A stretch of DNA of 64,000 bases from Leishmania donovani (lineage: Eukaryota > Euglenozoa > Kinetoplastea > Trypanosomatida > Trypanosomatidae), in the NCBI RefSeq assembly GCF_000227135.1, contig NC_018262.1, forward strand, positions 2,032,643 to 2,096,642. The letters run 5' to 3'. The notes beneath the pieces were generated by a model. It ran no database searches, was not told where the DNA came from, and saw only the letters and a list, made by a program, of their open reading frames with translations. The position numbers and the translations under genes are program-made. Of this stretch, positions 1-9,026 are shown in pieces (positions within the stretch are counted from its first letter, which is position 1; every line of letters starts with the position of its first letter).

Positions 1-290
1 GATACGCGCGGTGGTGGTTTTTTTTCATCAAACAGTGTATGGCGCGTGTGTCCCCTTCTTACAACAGCAACGCAATCGAAGGGCGTCGTTTGTTTACGCT
101 GGGTGTGTTGCCTTTGCGTTCATTTCGCCCCCCCCCCCCTCCTTGCTCTCCTTCTCTCACTGTGTTTGGTGTCGCTGTGAACGCGTAGGTGTGACGCTAT
201 TCTCTTGGCGCACATGGAATGAGCACACATGAGCAAAAAGAGGCCCTTTTTTGTGTGTGCGCGCGTGAGTGTGTGTATGTGTGTATGTAT
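1..290. other. Intergenic, no gene seen
   Basis: Pyrimidine-rich sequence with a C homopolymer near 131-142 and a GT-rich tract at about 255-290 leading straight into the 375-bp direct repeat. I see no convincing coding sequence. It is probably untranslated or intergenic sequence of the polycistronic unit. Confidence 0.5.
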
Positions 291-665
291 ATGTGCGTGT
301 GCCCGTCTGTAGGCACTTTACTGAGCAAAGGAGTCGCGGAGTCAAAGGATGATGGGTAGCGGAAAGGTGGTGAAACGGCTTGTCGGTCCGCGGAGATGCT
401 TCCGAAATGTCGTGAAGAAGGGGTCTCGGAGGTTGGGTCGTTCGGCGGCTGTTCCCCGGAGCCCCCTCCATTTCTCCCCGCGCTCTCTCGCAGGGATGCG
501 GTCGTGTGTACTGGTGCCTCGTACACTCCCCTTGTTTTAGTCTGCTATCCTCGTTCGCATGTGCTCCTCTCTAGCACCCTTTTCTTCTGCTTGCATGGGC
601 ACCCCCGCCCCTCTAATAACATGGAGGTGAGGCACATCGAAATGGCGTACCCTGAAGACGTGGTG
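291..665 (+). repeat. 375-bp direct repeat, copy 1
   Basis: This segment reads identically to 7651-8025, with an offset of exactly 7,360 bases. Identity starts at the ATGTGCGTGTGCCCG motif and stops abruptly after GAAGACGTGGTG. It contains a pyrimidine-rich part (about 520-615) and ends in a short open frame beginning with ATG at 621 (Met-Glu-Val-Arg-His-Ile-Glu-Met). The two copies bracket the MTG1, coiled-coil and TRM8 genes. Such direct repeats are substrates for homologous recombination and amplicon formation in Leishmania. A recent copy event or an assembly effect is equally possible. Confidence 0.9.
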
Positions 666-1790
666 TTGGGGGTGGGCACTCCTGAGGACTCGTCGGGAGA
701 CGGCCGGCTCGAGGAGCTTTTCCCTGAGGGACGACACCATCGCCAACAAGGCGCGGGCGCACGGAGCCGCCAGCAGAACGGCACGTTACGGGCAGAGGTA
801 CTCTACCTCTCACGCCGCAGTTTGGAGGGGGCGGTGATCTTCGTGCAGGCAAGACCTCCCACCTGGCATTCGACACTCTCTCTCGTTGCCACCTCCCGCA
901 CCATGCGACGCTTCGCTGCGATGCAGTATGCCGTGCTCAGCGGCGCTAACGGGCTCGTGCTCTCCACCAGTAGGCCAGCAGGTCGTGGGTGCGCCGTACC
1001 TTCCACAAGCTCTGCGGTCGCATCGGATTGCGGGAGTCTTGGAGGAGGCGTCGGACAGCATGCCCGCTGTCTTGGCCGCGTGCGATTGTGCGCCCTCAGC
1101 CAGCGTACCGTAGGCGCCACGTCGCAAGCTCCGCGCGGTGGGGCCGGGCTTACCAGTCTCTCGCAGCGCATGCGCGTGGCCGCAGTGATGCAGCAAGGAC
1201 TGTGGCCTGCGCATGACCTTCCACTGCTTTGCACATCACCTGCCTGTACGGATAGCAGATGGGCCGGCAGCGGCCGCTCGCCTCTGGCCTTTGGCCTACA
1301 CGAGGCGCCCGCTTCACAGCAGAGCACTCTCGCCCCCTCCCCCCATAACCCAGAACGGGTGCAGGAGGGCGTAGAAAACGCTGGGCGGCCCGTGACGGCG
1401 CTGTCCCCCTGACCACGCGGAGCAGCAAGGGTGCTCGTATCAGTGGCCCGCACTCGTTGCTGTCAGCCTCGCACCGGTAACACGCCGTCGTGCGCACTCC
1501 ACTTTTGCGCGAGCGACGACGCACGCAGCGCGTTGTTCTCACATCCCACGGAGGTCTGCAATCCGCTGCGTGCGCCGCCGCGGCAGGAGAACGCAACGCC
1601 GGCGCTGCCGTATGGTGTATGGCGGCCCGTGGCGTCCCGGAACAAGAACTCGTGACTCTCTCGAGACACAAGCAAGCCTCACTGGTCAGTGCCAGCACCG
1701 CCCTCTACGCCGAGACAAATTTGACGTGAACACCTCGTCGGTGAAGAACCTCGGCGTGGAGCAGGCTGAGGTGCTCTGCGAGATCTAGCG
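621..1790 (+). pseudogene. Candidate decayed protein-coding locus
   Basis: From the ATG at 621 a reading frame runs to a stop at about 1412. Its second half reads like out-of-frame sequence, and more protein-like stretches appear in other + frames. Examples are the frame through 740-770 (Asp-Asp-Thr-Ile-Ala-Asn-Lys-Ala) and the frame ending at 1788 (Asn-Thr-Ser-Ser-Val-Lys-Asn-Leu-Gly). The block is GC-rich and lacks the pyrimidine tracts typical of intergenic DNA here. I cannot name a family. The pattern suggests a gene broken by frameshifts, whose first 15 codons were also copied to 7981-8025. It could instead be non-coding GC-rich DNA. Confidence 0.35.
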
Positions 1791-2440
1791 CCCGCAGGGT
1801 GCACGGGATGTGCCGGTTCTGCCCCCGCTTTCCGAATGGCTCCCTTTCCTCAAGAGCACTACCTCATTGGACTGGAATGCGGCTGAGGTGATGCGAGCGA
1901 GTCCGCCCGAGGCGCGGGACTTCCTGCATCGGGCGCAGAGTCACTCCGTCCGTCTCCGGGCGTCGAGGATAGGGAAAAAGCGCCGCCTCCTCTGCTCTCC
2001 CTTTCAAACCCTTCTCCTTTCTCCCCGTGGATGGCTGCGCGGTAGATCACGAGAACACGGAAAAAGGGAGAAGAAAACTGAACTATTGTGAAGGCCACAA
2101 CGATGCGCATGTCTCTGTCATCGCTCCTTGGGAGAAGTGCACAGGAGGGACAACCGCGCTCGGCTCCTTCTGTCTCTCTCAATCTCTGCAGTCTCCCTGC
2201 GACGCGCATGGCATGTGGAATGCGTAGCGGAGGAGACAACAGAGAGACTTGACAAGCGCCACGCTTAGAGCAGCCTGCGCAATCCCTTGTTTCCTCGGTG
2301 CCTATCGCGCCATGTGCAGGGCATGTGTGCTCACCCTCCCCTCCTCGTCCCTTTCCCTCCTTCCGACAGGTGCATCTCGCCGCTGTGCAGCGAAAGCACG
2401 CGAGCAGCAAAAGAGTCGCCTCACTTGTGACTGAGGCGTC
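1791..2440. other. Intergenic region upstream of MTG1
   Basis: The first 200 bases still look coding-like in one + frame and may be the tail of the decayed locus. The rest becomes pyrimidine-rich and carries the probable splice acceptor for the next gene at 2368-2369. No independent gene was seen. Confidence 0.45.
2337..2369 (+). promoter_or_regulatory. Predicted trans-splice acceptor for MTG1
   Basis: A polypyrimidine run (about 2337-2364) is followed by ACAG, placing the acceptor AG at 2368-2369, 71 bases before the ATG at 2441. The pattern matches spliced-leader addition sites of trypanosomatids. The exact AG is a prediction. Confidence 0.55.
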
Positions 2441-3835
2441 ATGCGGGTGACTGTGCGACAATGCAACGTCTTTGACCCGGCGTTCATGCGCAAGGTGAAG
2501 CGCACCCTCAGCGCCTACAAAGAATCCATGGAAACGTCGGCGAAGAAGTCGATGTCGCGTGAGGCGTTCGTGGACATTGACGAAAAGGGCGCCGCGTGGT
2601 ATCTGGGCCACATGCATTCGGCTGCTAACATGCTTGCCGACAAGGTGAAGGACGCGGACTTCATTCTCGAGATACGCGACGCACGGCTGCCCTTTACGAC
2701 GGAGAATCCAAATATTCGCAAACTAACCGCCGGAAAGCCACGTCTTATCATCTTCAACAAGGCGGAGCTGTCAAACGAGGACAGCAATCGCGCGATTCAG
2801 GAATACTACGAACGGAACGGCGCCTTTGCTCTCTTCACCAGCGCGCGGCGGTGCTGGAGGGACGTCGTGGAGGCGGTGCAGCGCTTCACCACGCACATTC
2901 TGCCGCCGTTGCCGTATAAGACAGTCGCCCACGTTGGACTTGTTGTGGGGATGCCGAATGTGGGCAAGTCGACGTTGATCAACTCCCTGAGGCTCGCCCA
3001 CGAGTATCAGTTTCACCGTGAGGACTTCCGCCGCTCCAGATCACCGGAGACGGTCTCCATCACACCAGGCACCACGCGCGGCATGAAGCTGGTTCCTCTC
3101 TCCAAGGACCCACCCGTGGTACTGTACGACACACCAGGTCTCACACTGCCCGGCTGCTTCACGAAAGAGTCAGGGTTGAAGCTGGCGGCGTGCGGCATCA
3201 TTCCCACCAACGACGTTTCCCTTCCGCAGGGCATGGTAGCGCGCTACATCTACGACATACTTGTTGCGTCCGGCTCATCGGAGCACATGGCCGAGTGTCT
3301 GCATCTTCCGCGTATGCCAATCAGCTTCGATGACTGCGTCGCAATGATCTGCGAGCGCAGCGGCACAAGTGGGCAGACCGAAATGGGCAACCTAGACCCC
3401 GTTCGCGCGCACCGGTTCTTTGTGCACGACTTCACCATGGGCAACCTGGGAAAGATCACTCTCGACGTGCTACCCCGGCGCGTGCTGCGCAGTGCTCAGT
3501 CGTCGACTCCGCTGCTGGAGGGCGGAAGCAGCACCGCAGCTACGGACGGTGCGCAAGCCGCCGCGGGCGATGATGATGGCTATGTCTGGACGCACCATGT
3601 GGAGACGAGCGACGTGGTCGAGCGCTATCCTGACCACATGCGTGATGTGCTGCAGTCGCTGAAGGGTCCACTTCATCACGACGGTGTCCCACGCCGACGT
3701 GGGACACCGTCCGTGAAGAGCGTAAACAGCCCGTCCGACTGCACCGTCATCAGCCGCAAAAAAGGACCTATTAGCCGAGCCACGGCGTTCGATGAGCAAC
3801 TCAAGCGCCACACGCGATTGGCGCCAGGACGGTGA
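2441..3835 (+). CDS. MTG1: MTG1/RbgA-type mitochondrial ribosome-assembly GTPase
   Basis: This 464-residue protein is a circularly permuted GTPase of the YlqF/RbgA/MTG1 family. The G motifs appear in the order G4 (NKAE, 106-109), G1 P-loop (GMPNVGKST, 170-178), G2 (PGTTRG, 209-214) and G3 (DTPG, 230-233). Family members help late assembly of the large ribosomal subunit, in the mitochondrion for the eukaryotic branch. G4 has Glu where the family normally has Asp. The C-terminal part is longer than in bacterial RbgA and is basic and polar. It contains a peptide (about residues 413-424) encoded by a perfect DNA inverted repeat. The ATG at 2441 is the first after a strong acceptor; the ATG at 2486 is an alternative. 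Family assignment is firm. Mitochondrial location is inferred from homology, as no obvious presequence is seen. Confidence 0.88.
   Translation: MRVTVRQCNVFDPAFMRKVKRTLSAYKESMETSAKKSMSREAFVDIDEKGAAWYLGHMHSAANMLADKVKDADFILEIRDARLPFTTENPNIRKLTAGKPRLIIFNKAELSNEDSNRAIQEYYERNGAFALFTSARRCWRDVVEAVQRFTTHILPPLPYKTVAHVGLVVGMPNVGKSTLINSLRLAHEYQFHREDFRRSRSPETVSITPGTTRGMKLVPLSKDPPVVLYDTPGLTLPGCFTKESGLKLAACGIIPTNDVSLPQGMVARYIYDILVASGSSEHMAECLHLPRMPISFDDCVAMICERSGTSGQTEMGNLDPVRAHRFFVHDFTMGNLGKITLDVLPRRVLRSAQSSTPLLEGGSSTAATDGAQAAAGDDDGYVWTHHVETSDVVERYPDHMRDVLQSLKGPLHHDGVPRRRGTPSVKSVNSPSDCTVISRKKGPISRATAFDEQLKRHTRLAPGR
3680..3711. repeat. Perfect 14-bp inverted repeat inside MTG1
   Basis: Positions 3680-3693 and 3698-3711 are exact reverse complements around the four-base loop CCGA. 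Shorter outer arms pair 3671-3675 (CTTCA) with 3714-3718 (TGAAG). The segment lies in frame near the 3' end of the coding region. Because of the symmetry both strands encode nearly the same peptide (Asp-Gly-Val-Pro-Arg-Arg-Arg-Gly-Thr-Pro-Ser). Confidence 0.95.
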
Positions 3836-4449
3836 TGGATTTCGATGCGCGCCAAAAAGATGCACTCTTCACTGCTTGCATCTGCGCATGTGAGTTCCTC
3901 CGGCCGCCGATGCTTTTTGTGTAGTGTTCTGCTGTCGTTGTGCCGTGTGCGCGAGCTTCCTCCCCTTTTCCGTCCTCGGCATCGAGATTTTGGTGATTCT
4001 AACCAACACAAAGAGCCACGAAGACTTTCTCAGCTGTGTTTTCCGCCTCACGCCATTATGGATACTCCCTCGTCCCTACGAGGAAGCGGCGTGTAACCAG
4101 CTCCACTCTCCCTCCCCCCCCCCCACACACACACGCACACAACTGCACCGGGGATGTCATTCAGGCGAAACGCCAAAAGACGGCTGTGCCGCCTCTTCTG
4201 TTATGCACTGCTCGAAAGCATAAAGGCGACCGCTGTGTGTGTATGCTCGCCGCGAGCTCAACGCGCGCGCACACGCCTACGCATTCAAAGACGCTCCCCC
4301 CTGTCACTCCCTCTGCTGTTCTTGCCTTTCCTGACTTCGTTCTTTTTTGTTGTTTCTGTGCCTTTCTGCAGGGAGCACGGGCAGCTAGCTGTGCGTGCGC
4401 ACAAGAGGAATACCTGTACTTGGAGGCTGCCGCTGCTGGCACTCGTTTT
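3836..4449. other. Intergenic and 5' leader region
   Basis: Contains a C run and CA repeat near 4117-4142 and a long T-rich tract at about 4318-4368 ending in the acceptor AG at 4370-4371. The reading frame of the next gene is open back to 4036. That part lies upstream of the acceptor and is unlikely to be translated. Confidence 0.6.
4318..4371 (+). promoter_or_regulatory. Predicted trans-splice acceptor for the coiled-coil gene
   Basis: A T-rich run ends in CTTTCTGCAG, with AG at 4370-4371. The first in-frame ATG after it is at 4450, which gives a leader of about 78 bases. This decides the start in favour of 4450 over the upstream ATG at 4036. Confidence 0.65.
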
Positions 4450-5424
4450 ATGTCCATCGTCGCAGCAATGGCCAACACATCCGCCACCGCCTCCGATGAG
4501 CTGCACCGCACCCAGCAGTACCTCGTCGAAGTCATTGACGAGTGCGTCTTCGTTGAGCGCCAACGCGAGCTGACAGAGCGTAGGCTTTCCTCTCAACTAG
4601 AGGCGCAAAAGGCTCTCGTTAGCGACCTATTCGTGGTGCTCCACGATGTGTGCCGGTACACGTCCACCATGGAGGAAGCCATCTTAACCACGCTGCTGCA
4701 CACTTTACCCGCCTCATCGCCTGCGCACCAGCAACTTCTTCAGTGCCGCAGCAGGGTTCGTGAGGCGCTCACGCGCCTTTGGCGAGGCCGTGGCGGCGAC
4801 CCAGAAGACAGCGTGCTCCTCCCCGCCACACCGCGAACGTTTAGCGGCTTGAGAGCGGCGGACGCCCCCATCGTATCGCATGACAGCGCAGCTGGGGCTG
4901 GCGTACAGGTGATGCAGCGACTCGTCGAGCACGAGGCTCGCCTCCTGGACGCCCTGGCCAGAGCCACGGCCAGGATCGAGGCAACGCGCGCGGCTGCAAC
5001 GGCAGAAAACGGCGAGTTGGAGGCACTTCGTGCCCGCATGAACGAGCTTACCCGCGTCGTCAACAGTAGCAATACAGGGTTGTTGAAAACCTCGCCGGAA
5101 GCCTCTGCTGCGCAGGCGCCAGAGGGCGTGTCGCCAGCCACTGCACGGTTCGCAGAAGCACGTGTACTGGCGTACGAAAAAACAGTGCAAGCGCTGAACA
5201 GCGAGCTTGCTCTGCTGCACGAAAACTACGCAGCGCTCTCGCACGCCAGAACCCGTGAGGTGGATATGCTGAAGCAGCACATGGCCGACGACCAACGCAA
5301 GCACGAGGACCAGATTGCTGAGTGTGACGCGGTGCTAGGCCGGATGTCCCTGGAGCTTGAGCAGCTGATCCAGGAAAACGCGCAGCTGAAGCACAAGCTG
5401 CGTATGACAGCCGAGCCTGACTGA
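4450..5424 (+). CDS. Coiled-coil protein of unknown function
   Basis: The protein has 324 residues from the ATG at 4450 (a second ATG follows at 4468). I do not recognise a family. The first 110 residues are helical and charged. A less structured middle follows. The last 100 residues have strong heptad character with regular Leu, Glu, Gln and Lys (for example around LEQLIQENAQLKHKLRM), indicating a coiled coil. There is no signal peptide, membrane segment or enzyme motif. Cytoskeletal or scaffold roles are common for such trypanosomatid proteins, but nothing here shows which. The long open frame, codon usage and clear upstream acceptor support a real gene. Confidence 0.75.
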   Translation: MSIVAAMANTSATASDELHRTQQYLVEVIDECVFVERQRELTERRLSSQLEAQKALVSDLFVVLHDVCRYTSTMEEAILTTLLHTLPASSPAHQQLLQCRSRVREALTRLWRGRGGDPEDSVLLPATPRTFSGLRAADAPIVSHDSAAGAGVQVMQRLVEHEARLLDALARATARIEATRAAATAENGELEALRARMNELTRVVNSSNTGLLKTSPEASAAQAPEGVSPATARFAEARVLAYEKTVQALNSELALLHENYAALSHARTREVDMLKQHMADDQRKHEDQIAECDAVLGRMSLELEQLIQENAQLKHKLRMTAEPD

Positions 5425-6081
5425 CGGCAGCAGCGAAACTGTCGCTTGTGTGGGTGGCAAGTAAAGTTCTGCTGCGTCTTCTCCGCCCCAGCACTATGTG
5501 AGGCGTACGCGAGTGCTTTCGCACGTTTCCTACAACTATGAGCCACGTGGAAAACCAGCAAAGGCGCAAGGCCGTCAACAACGCTGCCTTCGAGGGGAAT
5601 GCCAGACTCCGCTCAGCCATCCGCTGCACTCCTGCTCGACGTGGACAGCCAGTCTCCATTCTTGAGCGCTCAGCAGCTACCCTCATCAACCTGAACATGA
5701 GCTTCTGCATGTGTGCCTGTTTATGGACGCTGCAGCATGTCTCCCGTCGCGAAGCTTCCTTGGATGTCCGTGAATCCCTCCAGAGGATGATGGACTCAAA
5801 ATGGTAGATTCATTTTTTTTTTCATCTCTGCGATCCCCCGTCTGTCTCTACTCCACCGACGCATATCTTACTTCGGTGGATTTTCTTTTGTTTTTTTTTT
5901 TGCGTGTGTGTGGGGGGGGGGACTTGGCGCGCGCCCCTCTTCTGCTTTGCCTCTTTCGCATATACTCGTTTACCTTCCACTGTGTGACGTGAATGTGCTG
6001 TGTGCACCACATGCGGTAATGGACGATGCTGCCCAGTAGGGCCAGCACCTCTTTTTTTTTTCGCATTTCTTCACCGCGGCG
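5425..6081. other. Intergenic region
   Basis: Holds an 89-codon open frame at 5538-5807 with no similarity I recognise and no room for its own processing signals; I leave it uncalled. T-rich tracts at about 5810-5825, 5882-5903 and 6052-6070 belong to the leader of the TRM8 gene. Confidence 0.5.
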
Positions 6082-6807
6082 ATGGCCTCTGAAGAGCAGC
6101 CTCGATGGACGCGGCTACCGATCCGGACGCGTCCGCATCGGAACCCGCTCGCCGAGAATGACGACGAGCACCCGGAGTGCCCGGCACAGTTCGAGAAGCG
6201 CTTCTCGGAGTTCTACCCTGGTATGGCCAACCCAGTAGTTGAGTTCGTCGATGTCGGTTGCGCATTCGGGGGCATGCTCTTCTCGCTGGCGGCGGTGTTC
6301 CCCACAACGTGCATGATGGGGCTCGAGATTCGGCCTAAGGTGGTCAGTTTTGCACAGGAGAAGGCACTGGCGCTGCGCCAGGAGAACGCGGCGTCCTTGA
6401 CGCAGCACTATCGCAATGTCTGGTTCGAGCAAATGAATGTGATGAAGTTTGGGTCCAACTGCTTTACGAAAGGCCAGCTGTCTCGTCTGTTCTTCTGTTA
6501 CCCGGACCCGCACTGGAAGCGCAAGAACATCCGCCGCCGCATCATTTCACCGGGCTTGGTGCAAGAGTACGCGTACTGGCTGCGCCACGGTGGTCTAGTG
6601 TACACCGTCTCTGATGTAGCTGAGCTGGAAGAGTGGATGGTACGGTGTCTCGACGACTCGCCACTGTTTCGCCGTTTGGCGGAGGCCGAGCTCAGAACGC
6701 CCGAGCATAAACAGGTCCTCGATATTGTGACCGGTGCCAGCGAGGATGCACAGCGCACGGCGCGCAAGGGCCTGCAGAAACACTTCGCCGTTCACATGCG
6801 CATCTGA
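6082..6807 (+). CDS. TRM8: tRNA (guanine-N7)-methyltransferase, TRM8/METTL1 type
   Basis: The 241-residue protein matches the TrmB/Trm8/METTL1 family, which makes 7-methylguanosine at position 46 of tRNAs using S-adenosylmethionine. Visible motifs are the SAM-binding glycine loop (DVGCAFGG, 57-64), an acidic residue after strand 2 (LEIRPK, 81-86), the family signature YPDPHWKRKN (140-149), and a C-terminal YTVSDVAELEEWM (174-186). In other eukaryotes Trm8 acts with the WD40 partner Trm82/WDR4. No such partner is next door; the WD40 gene at 15.7 kb is the DCAF7 type. Length and motif spacing are normal. The ATG at 6082 follows a T-rich tract directly, so the splice acceptor probably lies upstream near 6046. 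Confidence 0.93.
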   Translation: MASEEQPRWTRLPIRTRPHRNPLAENDDEHPECPAQFEKRFSEFYPGMANPVVEFVDVGCAFGGMLFSLAAVFPTTCMMGLEIRPKVVSFAQEKALALRQENAASLTQHYRNVWFEQMNVMKFGSNCFTKGQLSRLFFCYPDPHWKRKNIRRRIISPGLVQEYAYWLRHGGLVYTVSDVAELEEWMVRCLDDSPLFRRLAEAELRTPEHKQVLDIVTGASEDAQRTARKGLQKHFAVHMRI

Positions 6808-7650
6808 GCTGGCATTCAACTCCAGCGTGTGTGTCCGTGCCTGTATGTGCGGATTGTGTTGAACTGTGGTATGTTTTCCGTCGAGTAAGAGGATAATCGG
6901 TTTTTGCATTCATAAGCGTGGCTGCCGTTCCGATCTGCTGCACAGGTCGAGCAAGGCCCCCTCCGAGCAGCTGTACCTACACAAACGACCGCCCGTGAGT
7001 CTTAGCAGTTGGTTATCTCTGTAAAAGATCCCCTGCTTTGGGGTGGGTGGGTGGGTGCTCACCATGCGCAAAAGCCGCGTAAAGAGTGATGCCTGAACCA
7101 GCTCTAACGCTTCCGTTTAGCTTCTTCTGCGCACGCCTTCCTGTGCCGAGCAGATGATGTGTTAGCGGCCTCTCCACTCCGCCTACCCACCCACACACGC
7201 GATGCCGCCCACTCTTCCCACTCATACGCCTCCGCCTCCGCGCTACCACCGTACGGTGCCTTTTTCTCCCCATTCCCGACTGTTGTGTTGCGCGCCATCG
7301 GTTCTCTTCTGCCACACGCAGTCTATCTTCTCTTTTTCTGTGTCTCTGTTCGTCTGCCGGCTCCCTTCTATTCTGCCTTCTTGATTCCTTGTGATTCTTT
7401 TCCATTTTCCGCCGCCAATCGTGATGCACCAACACCTGCCACACACACGCATATACATGTATACGTACACCCCATGTCAGCTGCCCTGCCAGAACCCACT
7501 CAAGAGGCAATGGCCCCGACGTCTGCGCTCCTGTTTCGCGCGTAGTTGTGCCAACGAAAAAAAAAAGAAGCCCGCGCCTCCACAGCCCCGACTTGAAATC
7601 ACCTGTTCTTTGTGACGTCTCTCCTTTCTCGTGGCATGAAAGCACGTGCC
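6808..7650. other. Intergenic region
   Basis: Probable 3' untranslated region of TRM8 followed by pyrimidine-rich DNA. There is a tandem GGGT run near 7040-7053, CA-rich DNA near 7440-7470 and an A run at about 7556-7567. No supported gene. Confidence 0.5.
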
Positions 7651-8025
7651 ATGTGCGTGTGCCCGTCTGTAGGCACTTTACTGAGCAAAGGAGTCGCGGA
7701 GTCAAAGGATGATGGGTAGCGGAAAGGTGGTGAAACGGCTTGTCGGTCCGCGGAGATGCTTCCGAAATGTCGTGAAGAAGGGGTCTCGGAGGTTGGGTCG
7801 TTCGGCGGCTGTTCCCCGGAGCCCCCTCCATTTCTCCCCGCGCTCTCTCGCAGGGATGCGGTCGTGTGTACTGGTGCCTCGTACACTCCCCTTGTTTTAG
7901 TCTGCTATCCTCGTTCGCATGTGCTCCTCTCTAGCACCCTTTTCTTCTGCTTGCATGGGCACCCCCGCCCCTCTAATAACATGGAGGTGAGGCACATCGA
8001 AATGGCGTACCCTGAAGACGTGGTG
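7651..8025 (+). repeat. 375-bp direct repeat, copy 2
   Basis: Identical in my reading to 291-665. Flanks differ completely on both sides. Beyond the repeat the short frame started at 7981 ends at a stop at 8044-8046, giving only 21 codons. This copy therefore looks like the truncated insertion and copy 1 like the source. Confidence 0.9.
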
Positions 8026-9026
8026 GTGGTGGAGGGCTACCCCTGAGGGCTCGTCTATTTTTTTTCTCCTTCCCACTCGGCCCTTTGTTGCGTGCCGCAG
8101 AATGCGGTGACAAGTTCCTGCTGAACTGCTGTTTTCCGCTGCGTCTTTTTGTTGTTTTTGTTTTTCGTGGCGGTGGTATGTGTCTATCCTGTCCGCTGCC
8201 TTCCGCATCACCTGATGGATGCTGCGCCGCCTCCCTGTCTGCGGTGGTACGCTGTCTGCTATTGTGCCGAGTGTTTCGTTTTTGCTTAGTCGCCTGTGAC
8301 TCGCTCTTGCCACTCTTTTTCTTTGTGCTCCCCTTGAATCTTCAGCAGTGAGGCAGTTGGCGATGATTCCTTGATTTCCCTCGCATCATATTTTCTCGGG
8401 CTCGAACGTAGCGGTCGAACCTAGTCGCAAACGCACCGGCTTTTTGACCGAGTGTGTGTGTGTTTGTGTGTGCCCGCAAACAATGATCAGACGCTGCCCA
8501 GTGTGCGGCACGGCTGGCACCTCTCTCACGAGGCCGCGTAATGTTCGGAATCCTGTGAATATTCTTTGTGTGTATGCTACTAGCATATCCCCCAGCTTCG
8601 TGTGCAGTGACGTGCCGGAGACTCTGCGGGAAAGGATGTGTATTTTTATTCTTCCCCATTGCGTGCCACTGAGTTCAGTCTCTCCCACCAACCAAAATGG
8701 TCCGTGCTTCGCCACGTAAAGCTCTGTAGCAAAATGCGGCTGCCGCTTCAAGGAGCGCCAAAGACGTATGCGCGGGCACCGCCGACAAAAATCCCGGGTG
8801 AGAACCCCTCCCTCTCTTCTCCCCTCCCCCTCGCTGGGCAGAACAACCGACGCCCGTGTACTTGCTCTGTATACTGAGCCGTGAGTGTGGCCAACTCTTT
8901 CCTTGATCCTCCTCTTGTGTTCAGGGCTCGAAAAGCGCAGATCAATGGCCAGCACTCGCGCCGTCAGGCCAGCGTATTACCAAATCGTTATCCTTCAATC
9001 TTTTTCGTACCCCATTTCAAGTGTGA
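8026..9026. other. Intergenic and 5' leader region
   Basis: T-rich stretches at 8052-8066 and 8135-8165 and a TG repeat near 8450-8470. The best acceptor for the next gene is TTCAG with AG at 8923-8924. No gene seen. Confidence 0.5.

Noticed and set aside
396..1412. 338-codon frame taken as an intact gene
   Set aside because: The first third is untranslated-looking repeat sequence and the last part reads like the wrong frame of a decayed locus; treated as a pseudogene candidate instead.
5538..5807. 89-codon + strand frame after the coiled-coil gene
   Set aside because: No family resemblance, and only 113 bases from the preceding stop leave little room for polyadenylation and trans-splicing signals. 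A real small gene cannot be fully excluded.
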